This document shows positions 49,964-59,102 of a stretch of 64,000 nt of DNA, piece after piece. The position numbers and the translations under genes are program-made. This stretch comes from CAWFKS01 sp963816435 (GTDB lineage: Bacteria > Pseudomonadota > Alphaproteobacteria > Rhizobiales > Rhizobiaceae). The notes under the pieces were generated by a model. It was given only the letters and a program-made list of their open reading frames with translations, was not told the DNA's origin and ran no database searches. Where the stretch lies: NCBI GenBank assembly GCA_963816435.1, contig CAWFKS010000016.1, positions 62,001 to 126,000 of the forward strand, given 5' to 3'. The stretch's first letter is position 1. The number at the start of each line of letters is the position of its first letter.

Positions 49964-49995
49964 TGCAAGTCCTTGGGAGGATGCGCCGCCCGGTC

Positions 49996-50595
49996 TCAGG
50001 CGGCCTTGCTCTGGGCCTTGTCCGCGTCGCGAGCGGTCTTCAGTGCCTTCGCCCACCAGGCAAGCTGGTCGAGCATCGTAACGGCGGTATCGTTGAGATG
50101 CTGGAGCTCGCCGAGCTTCTTCTCGCCCTTGGCGACCGGCATGTAGTCGGCCCACTGGATGTGCACGCCGGACCGGATCGGCGCCATCTGCAACTCGACG
50201 GCGATCAGCCGGAGCTGTTCGACGGCGCGCGCACCGCCCGCACTTCCGTAGCCCACGAACGCCACAGGCTTGTTGTTCCACTGCGGATAGGCGTAGTCGA
50301 GCGCGTTCTTCAGCACGCCGGTCGGCGCGCGGTTGTATTCGGCGACGGTGAAGATGAACCCATCGAGCTCATCGAGCTTGGCCTGCCATTTCTGCGCCGT
50401 CTCGTCCTTCGAGGGCACCCAGGCCGGCGACGCCGGCTCGTCGAAGAAGGGCATCGGATAATCGCGCAGGTCGAGCACTTCGATGTCCATGTCGCCGCGC
50501 TCCTTCACCTTCTCGGCGATCCACGAAGCGGGATGATCGGCGAAGCGGCCCTGCCGCGTGCTGCCGATGATGAGTCCAATCTTGGGTTTGGCCAT
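49996..50595 (-). CDS. NADPH-dependent FMN reductase
   Basis: This 199-residue flavodoxin-like protein carries the N-terminal phosphate-binding IGLIIGSTRQGRFADHPASW and the FMN-site FTVAEYNRAPTGVLKNALDY, then VAFVGYGSAGGARAVEQLR. Such enzymes reduce quinones, azo dyes or chromate with NADPH; the natural substrate is open. The start is the ATG at 50595 with GGAAAGGAAG upstream. Confidence 0.88.
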   Translation of the reverse strand: MAKPKIGLIIGSTRQGRFADHPASWIAEKVKERGDMDIEVLDLRDYPMPFFDEPASPAWVPSKDETAQKWQAKLDELDGFIFTVAEYNRAPTGVLKNALDYAYPQWNNKPVAFVGYGSAGGARAVEQLRLIAVELQMAPIRSGVHIQWADYMPVAKGEKKLGELQHLNDTAVTMLDQLAWWAKALKTARDADKAQSKAA

Positions 50596-50781
50596 TGTGC
50601 TTCCTTTCCGAAACTCGGTCAGGCGCGTGAAGCGCCGGTGGCGCACGCTGCGCCGCACAACGAGAGTTAGGCCCCGCGGCGCCGGTTCGGAAGCGGGTCA
50701 GATTTTGACGCAGTGTTCACAGAATAGATGAACGGAGAGCGATTCTGTTCTCAAATTGAGAACAGCCGCCCGGAAGCCCTG

Positions 50782-51174
50782 TCAGCCTTCGGCCGGGATG
50801 GGCTTCGGCTTTCCCTCATGGTCGAGCGCGACCATGATGAACTCGGCGTGCGTCACCTTTTCCATCAGATCGGACAGGTAGCGTTGCGCCCATGCCTCGA
50901 CCTGGAGCGTCATCGAGGTCCGGCCGATGCGGCTGATTTCGATATAGATGCACAGCGTGTCGCCGATTTTCATCGCCTTGGCGAACGACATCTCCCGCAC
51001 GGCCGCCGTCACCACCCTGCCCTTGGCGCGCTCGGCGGCGCGAATGCCGCAGGCGAGATCCATTTGCGCCATGACCCAGCCGCCGAAGATGTCGGCGGCC
51101 GCGTTGGCGTCCGCGGGCATGGCCAGCGTCCGCAGCGTGAGATCGCCGCGCGGCGCGGCGGGCAGGTCGGTCAT
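50782..51174 (-). CDS. acyl-CoA thioesterase, YciA-like hotdog protein
   Basis: A 130-residue hotdog-fold protein: TLAMPADANAAADIFGGWVM carries the conserved catalytic Asp region of YciA-type thioesterases, followed by VTAAVREMSFAKAMKIGDTL and ISRIGRTSMTLQVEAWAQR. It hydrolyses acyl-CoA esters in the cytoplasm; the chain-length preference is unknown. The ATG at 51174 has GGAGAG 5 nt upstream and is preferred over the one at 51198. Confidence 0.85.
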   Translation of the reverse strand: MTDLPAAPRGDLTLRTLAMPADANAAADIFGGWVMAQMDLACGIRAAERAKGRVVTAAVREMSFAKAMKIGDTLCIYIEISRIGRTSMTLQVEAWAQRYLSDLMEKVTHAEFIMVALDHEGKPKPIPAEG

Positions 51175-51348
51175 TTCGCTCTCCGGCACGGCTGTCATGG
51201 ACCTGGCGTAGCCTGCGGGCGCGCTTCGGTCAACGCGGCGGGCGCGGGCGAAAATTTGCCGCAAACCCGACGCGCAGTGTCGTGATTCCGGCGCGCGCTC
51301 TCCGCAGCGCGCCATAAGCTCCGCCCATCCCACCGAAGAGGCCCTCCA

Positions 51349-52437
51349 GTGACCACGATCAAAGCCGCCGTCTGCCGCGAATTCGGCAGCCCACTCACGA
51401 TCGAGGATATCGAGATCGCATCTCCCGGCCGCGGCGAGGTGGCGGTCGACGTGAAGGCCTGCGCCATCTGCCACTCCGACATTTCCTACGCCGAGGGCGC
51501 GTGGGGCGGCGACCTGCCGGCGATCTACGGCCACGAGGCGGCGGGCGTCGTGACCGAAGTCGGCGAGGGCGTGCAGGGCGTGCACGTGGGAGATCACGTG
51601 GTCGTCACGCTGATCCGCTCATGCGGGCACTGCCACTACTGCCAGCACGGCAGCCGCGTCATGTGCGAGGAGGTGTTCCCGCTCGACACCAACGGGCCGC
51701 TCTCCTCGGCTGATGGCGAGCCGCTGTGGCAGGCGATGCGCACCGGCGCCTTCGCCGAAAAGGTCGTGGTGCACGAAAGCCAGATGGTCGTGGTCGATCC
51801 CGACATCGCCTTCGACGTCGCCTCGCTGCTGGCCTGCGGGGTCATCACCGGCTATGGCGCGGTGACCAACACGGCCAGGGTTCGGCCCGGCCAGCACGTT
51901 GCGGTGATCGGCTGCGGCGGCGTCGGCCTGAACAGCATCCAGGCAGCCGCCATCGCGGGCGCGGCAACCATCGTCGCGGTCGACCTGTCGGCCGACAAGC
52001 TCAGGGCCGCGCGTGGCTTCGGCGCCACCCACACGCTGGACCCGGCATCGCAGGACGTCGCCGCGACGATCTCGGAACTGACCGGCGGGCGCGGCGTCGA
52101 CTTCGTCTTCGTCACCGTCGGTGCCAAGGCTGCATTCGACAGCGCGTTCAGATACATCACCCGCAACGGGTCGGTGGTGATCGTCGGCATGCCGCCTTCG
52201 GGCGTCATGGCGGAATACGATCCCGGCACGATGGCGGCGTGGAACCAGAAGATCCTCGGCTCCAAGATGGGCGAAAGCCACATCTCCCGCGACATTCCGG
52301 ACCTCATCGAGCACTACCGGGCCGGTCGCCTGAAACTCGACGAATTGATCAGCGGCCGCTACCGTCTCGACCAGATCAACGAGGCGATCGCCGGCGTGAA
52401 GGAAGGACGCGCGCTCAGGAACGTCATCGTCTTCTAG
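51349..52437 (+). CDS. zinc-dependent alcohol dehydrogenase (medium-chain)
   Basis: A 362-residue zinc dehydrogenase. The catalytic zinc ligands are in ACAICHSDI and GHEAAGVV; the structural zinc site is the four-Cys lobe CGHCHYCQHGSRVMC. The NAD-binding domain shows VAVIGCGGVGLNSIQAA and AVDLSADKLRAARGFGATH. It resembles class III/AdhC-type enzymes that act on primary alcohols or sugar alcohols. The GTG at 51349 is the start. It is followed by the enolase-superfamily gene after 103 bp on the same strand, so a joint pathway is likely. Confidence 0.88.
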   Translation: MTTIKAAVCREFGSPLTIEDIEIASPGRGEVAVDVKACAICHSDISYAEGAWGGDLPAIYGHEAAGVVTEVGEGVQGVHVGDHVVVTLIRSCGHCHYCQHGSRVMCEEVFPLDTNGPLSSADGEPLWQAMRTGAFAEKVVVHESQMVVVDPDIAFDVASLLACGVITGYGAVTNTARVRPGQHVAVIGCGGVGLNSIQAAAIAGAATIVAVDLSADKLRAARGFGATHTLDPASQDVAATISELTGGRGVDFVFVTVGAKAAFDSAFRYITRNGSVVIVGMPPSGVMAEYDPGTMAAWNQKILGSKMGESHISRDIPDLIEHYRAGRLKLDELISGRYRLDQINEAIAGVKEGRALRNVIVF

Positions 52438-52540
52438 ACGGGAGACAACAGGCGCCGGCCGTCGGCCGCGCACACGGACAGAGTGCGCTGCCCATCTTTC
52501 ACGCTTCACAATCCGCCATCCGAAAAAGCGCAAGAGTCCC

Positions 52541-53758
52541 ATGAAGATCACCGACGTTTCCACCTTCGTCGTCGCCAACCCGCCGCCGCAGATCGGCGGG
52601 CGCTACTTCATCTTCGTCAAGCTGGTCACCGACGGCGGTGTCGTCGGCTGGGGCGAGTCCTACAACGCCAGCTTCGGGCCTCTGGTGACGGCACGAATGA
52701 TCGAGGACTGTGCCGAGCGCTACCTGGTCGGCCGCGATCCGCACCATGTCGAGGCGTTCTTCCGCCGCGCCTATTCCTCCGGCTTCACCCAGCGCCCGGA
52801 CGTGACCATGATGGGCTGCGTGTCGGCGCTGGAGATGGCCTGCTGGGACATCATCGGCAAGGAAGCGGACAAGCCGGTTCACATGCTGCTCGGCGGCAGG
52901 GTGCACGAGACGCTGCGTTCCTACACCTACCTCTATCCGCAGACCGGCTCGGTCTATCCCGACGAAGCCGACGACGCCGACCGGAACGTCTACAACGACC
53001 CCGATCTCGCGGCGGAATGCGCGCTGGAATATGTCCGCCAGGGCTTTACCGCGGTGAAGCTGGACCCCGCCGGGCCCTACACCGCCTATGACGGGCATCA
53101 GCCACGGCTTGCAGACATCGACCTGTCGGCCCGCATGCTCAAGGCTATCCGCGAGGCGGTCGGGACGAGGGCCGACATCCTTTTCGGCACCCACGGCCAG
53201 TTCACCGCTTCGGGCGCGCTGAGGATGGCACGCGCGATCGAACCCTATGATCCGCTCTGGTTCGAGGAGCCGGTGCCGCCGGACATGCCGGAGGTGATGG
53301 CGCAGGTCGCCCGCGGCACCAGCATTCCCGTGGCGACCGGCGAGCGCCTGACGACGAAATGGGAGTTCGCCCGCATCATCGAGAACCGCGCCGCGGCGAT
53401 CCTGCAGCCGGATCTCGGGCGCTCGGGCGGCATTCTGGAGACCCGCAAGATCGCGGCCATGGCGGAGGCCTTCCAGATCCAGGTGGCGCCCCACTGCTAT
53501 TGCGGCCCCGTCGTGGCCGCCGCCAACATCCAGCTTGCGCTCAGCCTGCCCAATTTCCTGATTCTCGAATCGATCAAGACCTGGGATGGCTTCCACGCCG
53601 AACTGCTGAAGAAGAAGATCGAGTGGCAGGATGGCTATGTCATCCCGTCCACCGAACCGGGCCTCGGTGTCGAGATCGACGAGGACGTGGCCCTTGCCAA
53701 TCCCTGGACCGGCGGTCCGCTGCACCTGCAGATGGCGCCGGACCCGCTGCTGCCATGA
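52541..53758 (+). CDS. enolase-superfamily (mandelate racemase-type) sugar-acid dehydratase
   Basis: This 405-residue protein has the two-domain plan of the mandelate racemase/muconate lactonising family: N-terminal lid (MKITDVSTFVVANPPPQIGG, WGESYNASFGP) and C-terminal barrel with VKLDPAGPYTAYDG, FGTHGQFTASGALRMARAI, LWFEEPVPPDMPE, IPVATGERLTTKWEFARII and APHCYCGPVVAAANIQL (a catalytic His). The HGQF motif and acidic ligands suggest an acid-sugar dehydratase, but the substrate cannot be read from the sequence. Its stop overlaps the next start (ATGA), so the two are coupled. Confidence 0.82.
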   Translation: MKITDVSTFVVANPPPQIGGRYFIFVKLVTDGGVVGWGESYNASFGPLVTARMIEDCAERYLVGRDPHHVEAFFRRAYSSGFTQRPDVTMMGCVSALEMACWDIIGKEADKPVHMLLGGRVHETLRSYTYLYPQTGSVYPDEADDADRNVYNDPDLAAECALEYVRQGFTAVKLDPAGPYTAYDGHQPRLADIDLSARMLKAIREAVGTRADILFGTHGQFTASGALRMARAIEPYDPLWFEEPVPPDMPEVMAQVARGTSIPVATGERLTTKWEFARIIENRAAAILQPDLGRSGGILETRKIAAMAEAFQIQVAPHCYCGPVVAAANIQLALSLPNFLILESIKTWDGFHAELLKKKIEWQDGYVIPSTEPGLGVEIDEDVALANPWTGGPLHLQMAPDPLLP

Positions 53759-54735
53759 GCGAAGCCGCAGCAGGCCGGAAACCCGCCTACGCCTTCGTCG
53801 GGCTCGGCCATCTCGGCGAGGCGCTGGCCGGCAGCCTGCTGCGCCACGGCTTCGAAGTGTTCGTCTGCGACACCAGGCACGAGCCGGTGGAAAGGCTGGT
53901 AGTTCGCGGCGCGACCGCCGCGACGAGCCCGGCGGAGGCCGCTCGCCGTGCAGGCAATGCAATAACCTGCCTCCCCTCGCCCGCCGTCAGCGAAGCAGTC
54001 CTCGCCGGCCCCGACGGGCTGCTGGAAGGTCTGGCGGAGGGCGGCACATGGATCGAGATGTCGACCAACGGGCGCGACGAGATCGTCCGGCTGGCCGAAA
54101 TCGCCGCCGCGCGTGGTGCGCGCACGCTGGAGTGTCCGGTGACCGGCGGTGTGCACCTGGCCACGAGCGGCGCAATCACGGCGCTCGTCGGCGGCGACGC
54201 CAACCTCTTGCAACGCCACCGCCCGGCGATCGACGCGATGTGCGCGCGGGTCTTCCACATGGGGCCGATCGGGTCGGCGGCGGTGATAAAGGTCATCACC
54301 AACATGCTGGCCTTCATCCATCTTGTCGCCGCCGGCGAAGCGCTGATGCTGGCAAAGAAGGGCGGGCTGGACCTCGCGCAGGCCTATCACGCCATCTGCG
54401 CATCCTCGGGCACCAGCTTCGTCCATGAGACGGAAAGCCAGCTCGTGCTCAACGGCAGCTACGATATCGGCTTCACCATGGACCTGGCGCTGAAGGACCT
54501 GGGCTTCGCCATGCAGATGGCATCGGAAGGCGGCGTTCAGCTCGATCTGGCGCAGCAGGTGAAGTCGATCTTCGAGCATGGCAAGGAAGCCTACGGCGGC
54601 AACGCCTGGTCGACGATGATCGTGAAGCTGCTCGAGGATTCCGCGGGGACGGAGCTCCGCGCCTCCGGATTTCCGGCTCGAAGCTCGAGAGCTGAAACAG
54701 AGCGATACCGCGGCACTGACCGTTGCGCGTCGTAA
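53755..54735 (+). CDS. beta-hydroxyacid dehydrogenase (3-hydroxyisobutyrate dehydrogenase-like)
   Basis: A 326-residue NAD(P)-dependent dehydrogenase with the N-terminal Rossmann motif YAFVGLGHLGEALAGSLL, the substrate-binding ECPVTGGVHLATSGAITALV, and the catalytic Lys segment IGSAAVIKVITNMLAFIHLV. FTMDLALKDLGFAMQMA in the C-terminal domain is typical. It probably oxidises or reduces a semialdehyde or tartronate-type product in the same pathway as the dehydratase and alcohol dehydrogenase. The last 20 or so residues have odd composition, so the true stop could be affected by an indel. Confidence 0.85.
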   Translation: MSEAAAGRKPAYAFVGLGHLGEALAGSLLRHGFEVFVCDTRHEPVERLVVRGATAATSPAEAARRAGNAITCLPSPAVSEAVLAGPDGLLEGLAEGGTWIEMSTNGRDEIVRLAEIAAARGARTLECPVTGGVHLATSGAITALVGGDANLLQRHRPAIDAMCARVFHMGPIGSAAVIKVITNMLAFIHLVAAGEALMLAKKGGLDLAQAYHAICASSGTSFVHETESQLVLNGSYDIGFTMDLALKDLGFAMQMASEGGVQLDLAQQVKSIFEHGKEAYGGNAWSTMIVKLLEDSAGTELRASGFPARSSRAETERYRGTDRCAS

Positions 54736-54766
54736 CGCTTGCGCTGCCACATTTCATCACCAGGCG

Positions 54767-55241
54767 ATGCAGGATGCCGAAGGTAGCAGCAACGCCAACG
54801 CGCAGCCGTTCGTGGTTCTGCGCCGCTATGTCTGGCTGACGCCCGATCAGGCGAAGGACGCCAACGGCACGAAGAACATGTCGCAGGACGAGGCCGCGGC
54901 CCGCGCCGCGATCAACTTCTCGGCCCTCGACAAGAATGGCGACAACAAGCTGAGCCCGGACGAATGGGCCCAGGGCACCGTCTCGACCAAGCGCGACCAG
55001 AGGTCGGCCAACGCCGAATTCGACAAGATGGACAAGGACGGTTCCGGCTCGATCGACGAGAACGAGTATCAGTCCGCCCAGGACTGACAAGATCGACCAG
55101 ACGACGACCGCCTCGACCAACAAGTCGAACGACGATTCCAACGTCCAGCAAGAGGCCGCCGAGACCGATCAGGCGGCGGACCACGAGGCCACCGGGGACA
55201 AGGGCACGCCCGTCTACGTGTATCGCTTCATGGTCTACTAA
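54767..55241 (+). CDS. EF-hand protein (one frameshift)
   Basis: A protein of about 157 residues with two canonical EF-hand loops: DKNGDNKLSPDE and DKDGSGSIDENE, both with all Ca ligands. The frame stops at 55087, but skipping one T at 55085 continues with DKIDQTTTASTNKSNDDSN and an acidic stretch to TPVYVYRFMVY and TAA 55239-55241. A strong terminator follows 28 bp later, which supports the longer protein. The N-terminus (QPFVVLRRYVWLTPDQAK) has no signal peptide and may be incomplete. Calcium binding is certain from the motif; the partner is unknown. Confidence 0.65.
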
Positions 55242-55268
55242 GACTGCGACGGCGACTTCGCCCTTGGA

Positions 55269-55297
55269 AACCCGGCCCGGCGGCCGGGTTTTCTTTT
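55269..55297 (+). terminator. intrinsic terminator after the EF-hand gene
   Basis: AACCCGGCC and GGCCGGGTT form a 9-bp perfect stem with the loop CGGC (55269-55290), followed by TTTTCTTTT counting the last stem Ts. Confidence 0.9.
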
Positions 55298-55472
55298 GCC
55301 TTCGATGCGGCTTCCGCTGCAGGCGTGCCTGGGCTAACAAGGCTGTGGTGGAGGGGCCATCATGCAATGCAACGTCTGCCTTATGGCAGTCGCAGATCTT
55401 TCGTCGCCGATTCGGAACGCACCGGGCGGCGGCTTATCGACGCCCGACGCCCGCAAAGCCGCGGCCTGACCG

Positions 55473-56606
55473 ATGGCATCCGGCCAGCCCATCCGAAGGT
55501 TCGTGCGTCGGCTTCTCCTGCTTTTCCTGATCGTGCTGGCGATCCCGGCCGTCGGCCTGGCCTTCGGTTTCCTCGCGACGAAACCGCTTGGCGATGTTTC
55601 TGCCCCGGGGGTCAAGGAAGACCCGCCGGCGCTCCACTTAGCCGAGATGGTGAAGCGCGCGGTGCCGCGATATGAGCGGCCCGAAGTGGCGACTTTCCTG
55701 GTTTATCCTCAATGGGCCGTCATCTACGCGGCTCGCGACTACGCCGGCTTCGTGCGCTTCCATTCGCCGAGCGAGTTTCCCTATCTCGCCTATATCGGCC
55801 GCCTCTGGCGCGACGCTGCGACGATGATCCGGGTTGCCCGGCCCTATCGGTTCGAGGCGGCCGACTATGCACTGCTCGTTGGCGCCGGCACCGGCTTCAC
55901 CATCGAGGCGTCTGTCGAGTGGGCCTACGAGAACACGATCGGACGACTGAGCCTGCTGGCGGCGGGCGGCAGCGAGACCCCCGAGGACAGGTTCCAGGCC
56001 CGCGCTGCCGCCGAATACGCCTCGTTCCTCGACCAGCTGCCCTGGTATCGTTTCGATTTCGCCTCGCAGCGGCGTCGCCTCTGGGAGGTGCCTACCGCGA
56101 GGGGACCGCAGGCGATCCGCTCGTGGGAACGCAAGCTCTCGGGCGCGACCGCCTACACTATCAAGCAAATTGCGGCCTATCTAACCGGGATGGTGCTGGG
56201 GCCCGGACGCGCCACCGCCGAACGGGATCTGCACGTCTGGGCGAAAGGCCCGGTGGCCGCGGCGATCCGCAGCGCGCCGAAAACCCGGCTCGACAAGGAC
56301 TTCGGCGCGGACGGAATGGTTTTCACCACGCCCGCCGGACACCCGTTCACCGCGCTCGTGCCGCGGCTGATCTCGGACGGCGTACGCTTTGTCGAGATAG
56401 CAGGCAACGACGAGATACTCGTGACCGCGCTCTGCAAGGACATCGTATTCGCGCCCGCCGGGGCCAAGACGCTTTTCGCCTATCGTATTCCGGCAGACCC
56501 GGATTTCCGCCGCACGGCGCTGATCGTGTCGGTGCGCCACCTTCACCAGGTTCTGCCGGCGCTGGTTTCGGCCGGCGCCCGCATCGAGAACATTTATGAC
56601 TACTGA
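55473..56606 (+). CDS. membrane-anchored protein of unknown function
   Basis: A 377-residue protein I cannot assign. It has one N-terminal membrane helix (RRLLLLFLIVLAIPAVGLAFG) after a basic segment, and the remainder is probably periplasmic. It is rich in aromatic residues and Arg (VYPQWAVIYAARDYAGFVRF, LPWYRFDFASQRRRLWEVP), with a later MVFTTPAGHPFTALVPRLIS. The full-length open frame, codon pattern and tight convergence with the folate gene (7-bp overlap of the ends) indicate a real gene. The start is the ATG at 55473. Confidence 0.65.
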   Translation: MASGQPIRRFVRRLLLLFLIVLAIPAVGLAFGFLATKPLGDVSAPGVKEDPPALHLAEMVKRAVPRYERPEVATFLVYPQWAVIYAARDYAGFVRFHSPSEFPYLAYIGRLWRDAATMIRVARPYRFEAADYALLVGAGTGFTIEASVEWAYENTIGRLSLLAAGGSETPEDRFQARAAAEYASFLDQLPWYRFDFASQRRRLWEVPTARGPQAIRSWERKLSGATAYTIKQIAAYLTGMVLGPGRATAERDLHVWAKGPVAAAIRSAPKTRLDKDFGADGMVFTTPAGHPFTALVPRLISDGVRFVEIAGNDEILVTALCKDIVFAPAGAKTLFAYRIPADPDFRRTALIVSVRHLHQVLPALVSAGARIENIYDY

Positions 56607-57298
56607 GCCGCGGAGGCTTCCGCGGCCGTGACGCGCCCACCTTCGGTGACGATGCAACTCATCGGAATGTCGTGGGGAAGCGGGAAGATCGTAGCGATTT
56701 CGGCCACCGCATAGCCGACGCCGACAATAAGTGGCCGTGAGGGCAGCGCAGCCAGCGTGCGGTCGAAGAAGCCGCCGCCATAGCCCAGTCGGTAGTTGCG
56801 GCGATCGAAGCCGACCAATGGCGCGACGACGATGTCGGGTACGACTTCCGCACCCTCGACCGGCACCGGGATGTTCCAGACACCCTTTTCGAGCCGGTCG
56901 CCGGGCTGCCAGCGGCGAAACACCAGCGGAAATCCCTTTTCGATCACCACCGGCAGCGCCACGTTCCCGCCGCGTGCGATGAAATCCGCCGCCCATCCGC
57001 GGAGGTCCGGCTCGCCCCGAAACGGCCAGTAGAGGCTCGCGGTGCGACCCCCGGCGTCACCGATCACGGCATCGAGGCCCGCGGCGATCGCCGCTGCCAT
57101 GTCGGCTCGCACCGCCGCCGGGATCGCCAGTCGCTGCTCGATCTGCCTTTGGCGCTCCGCCTTGCGCCAACGCATGACGTCGACGCGCGTCTGCCTGTCG
57201 ACAGGTTCCGTGGTTCCCGGCTGCAGCTCGTGCATGAAGCAGGGCGGCGAGGCATAGGTTCCGCCGCTGTCGCGTTCGTCTCCGTCGTCGGGCATCAT
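56600..57298 (-). CDS. 5-formyltetrahydrofolate cyclo-ligase
   Basis: A 232-residue enzyme that converts 5-formyl-THF to 5,10-methenyl-THF with ATP. It shows the typical N-terminal MRWRKAERQRQIEQRLAIPA, the folate and ATP segment VVAPLVGFDRRNYRLGYGGGFFDRTL and LIVGVGYAVAEIATIFPLP. The family is called FTHFCL/YgfA/FthC. The ATG at 57298 adds about 40 residues before the conserved domain; a later start is possible. Confidence 0.92.
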   Translation of the reverse strand: MMPDDGDERDSGGTYASPPCFMHELQPGTTEPVDRQTRVDVMRWRKAERQRQIEQRLAIPAAVRADMAAAIAAGLDAVIGDAGGRTASLYWPFRGEPDLRGWAADFIARGGNVALPVVIEKGFPLVFRRWQPGDRLEKGVWNIPVPVEGAEVVPDIVVAPLVGFDRRNYRLGYGGGFFDRTLAALPSRPLIVGVGYAVAEIATIFPLPHDIPMSCIVTEGGRVTAAEASAAQ

Positions 57299-57379
57299 GC
57301 TTTCTCCACCTGGATGGGGAGGATGGCGCCATGTTTCCGGCGTAGCTTTCGCCGATGCGACGCCAGCGGTCGCCCCGGA

Positions 57380-58285
57380 TCAAGTCCGGACACCACCCAG
57401 CCCCGCACAGATCCGGGCGACGGTCTCGCGCAGCAGCCTGCGGCCGCCTGGCCGCCAACCGAGCGAAGCCAGGCGCGAGCAGTCCATCACGTTGAGAGCA
57501 GAGGCGTCCGCACGCTCCGGCAATTGATAGGTCGCGCCGGTGACGTCTTTCACGATCGCCAGCAGGTCGTGACGATCTACGATCAGGTCGGAAACGTTGA
57601 GCAGGTCGATGACCGGATCGGCGCCGAGTGCGATCTCGACGGCTGCGGCAACGTCGTCGCCATGAACTTCCGTGCCTATGCGTGGCGAGACAGGCCGCCC
57701 GGCGAGATAGTCGGCGAACAGTCCGCTCCACTTGGTGTCACGTCCCGGCGCAGCTGGCCCGTAAACTCCGGTGACGCGCAGGGTCGTCCCGGCAAAGCCC
57801 GGGCGCCACAGCGCTGATAGCGCCTGCTCGGCGGCCAGTTTGACCTCCCCGTAGAGCGTGTCTGGACGCGGCTCCGTTGTCTCCGTCAGTGCGGTTCCTG
57901 GCGGCTGGTCGCCGTAGACCGCCCGGCTCGACAGGAACGCGACACGGGCGACGCCCGCTGCGCGCGCCTGTTCGAACAGCGCCGCCGTACCGTCGAGATT
58001 TCTGCGAACGAACGCTTGCGGATCGTCGCCCTCCCCGCCCCGATATTTGCCGGGCAGATGATCGAAGGCCGCATGGACGAAATCCGAGACACCTTCGAAG
58101 GCTGCCGACTGATCGCGTTCGGGGTCCAGCGCACCCTCGACGAACTTGACTGGAGCGGAAAAGAAGCCCTCGGGCGGAGACCTGCGACCCATCACGACCA
58201 CCTCGCGACCGCCCGCCAGAAACCGTTCAACGACGAAGCGGCCGACCGTGCCGGTGCCGCCGGAAACGAGCACGGCGCCGGTCAT
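57380..58285 (-). CDS. sqdC: sulfolipid biosynthesis NAD-dependent epimerase/reductase
   Basis: A 301-residue extended short-chain dehydrogenase: GAVLVSGGTGTVGRFVVERF (NAD-binding), AFLSSRAVYGDQ, DTLYGEVKLAAEQ (the Tyr-x3-Lys pair). It lies third in a block sqdB-sqdD-sqdC, the order known from Rhodobacter and Sinorhizobium, where SqdC is needed for full sulfoquinovosyl diacylglycerol synthesis. The name follows from the operon. Its ATG at 58285 is in frame with the end of sqdD and no stop lies between them, so a fusion or an indel must be considered. Confidence 0.78.
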   Translation of the reverse strand: MTGAVLVSGGTGTVGRFVVERFLAGGREVVVMGRRSPPEGFFSAPVKFVEGALDPERDQSAAFEGVSDFVHAAFDHLPGKYRGGEGDDPQAFVRRNLDGTAALFEQARAAGVARVAFLSSRAVYGDQPPGTALTETTEPRPDTLYGEVKLAAEQALSALWRPGFAGTTLRVTGVYGPAAPGRDTKWSGLFADYLAGRPVSPRIGTEVHGDDVAAAVEIALGADPVIDLLNVSDLIVDRHDLLAIVKDVTGATYQLPERADASALNVMDCSRLASLGWRPGGRRLLRETVARICAGLGGVRT

Positions 58286-59102
58286 GCCGGCGAAATCGGA
58301 TTGGGCAGGGACGTCGATGTCGGGCACGTCACGCCCGCCGTGGAACGCCTGCCACAGATCGATCAGCGGCCGGAGCTTGTCGGCCTTCGGATTGTCTTCC
58401 TGCCAAGGCTTTTCGTACTGGAAGTGAAGCACCGATATGGCGCTCCAGTCCCACAGCTCCGGCAGGTTGAACCAGACATATTGCAGCATGTTGAAGAACA
58501 CCGGCAGGCCATGCCAGTCGGGAAAGAAGCTCTGCAGGAAGGTCTGGTCGGTGCGTGGCCAGAAGGCGTCTGGCGCGTCGAGCGCGCCGAGCATGCTTCG
58601 AAGGTCTGCTTGGACGGCCGCGCCACGAAGACGCCCGAGTTCAGCCGATGGAAATCGGCAAGGCTCTCGTAGACGTTCGGCGCGGCCGAGAACTCCGGAT
58701 AGGCAAACAGCCGGTCGATGTTCCTCAAGACGAGCGCGTCGGCATCGAGGAAGACGACCTTGTCGTATTCCTCAGCTGCCACAGCCTCAGCTTGGCGAAA
58801 TTGTCGAGCGGCGTGTGGAAGTCCGGTTTGCCGCCCTTGGTGAACGGGTTGCGGCCGTGGATCTCGCGCTTGGCGTGCCGGGCGTTGAAGGCGTCCGACG
58901 TCGGCAGCAACTCGGCCGGCCGCAGCATCGCGCCGAGCTCCGCCAGCGGCGCCAGCGCCGCCGCCTTCACGCCGCCGGTATGCATGACCACGATGTCGGC
59001 GCCAGTCCCGGTGAGCCTCAGCGAGCGCACCAGTGCCGTCGCGCCGAGCGCGTAGTCGGCATTGGTGACGAGCGTGACGTAGGCGTTGCGCTCAGCCGAC
59101 AC
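58286..59102 (-). CDS. sqdD: sulfolipid biosynthesis glycosyltransferase, GT8 (two frameshifts)
   Basis: A glycogenin-like GT8 enzyme of about 270 residues, the proposed transferase for the sulfoquinovose head group. It starts AYVTLVTNADYALGATALVR, then KVVFLDADALVLRNIDRLFA (DxD metal site), NSGVFVARPSKQTFEAMLGA and FFNMLQYVWFNLPELWDWSA. Frames shift near 58782 and 58597. The corrected frame runs without a stop into sqdC; in a neighbouring frame an ATGA overlap would end it at the sqdC start. It overlaps the sqdB end by 11 bp. Confidence 0.78.
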
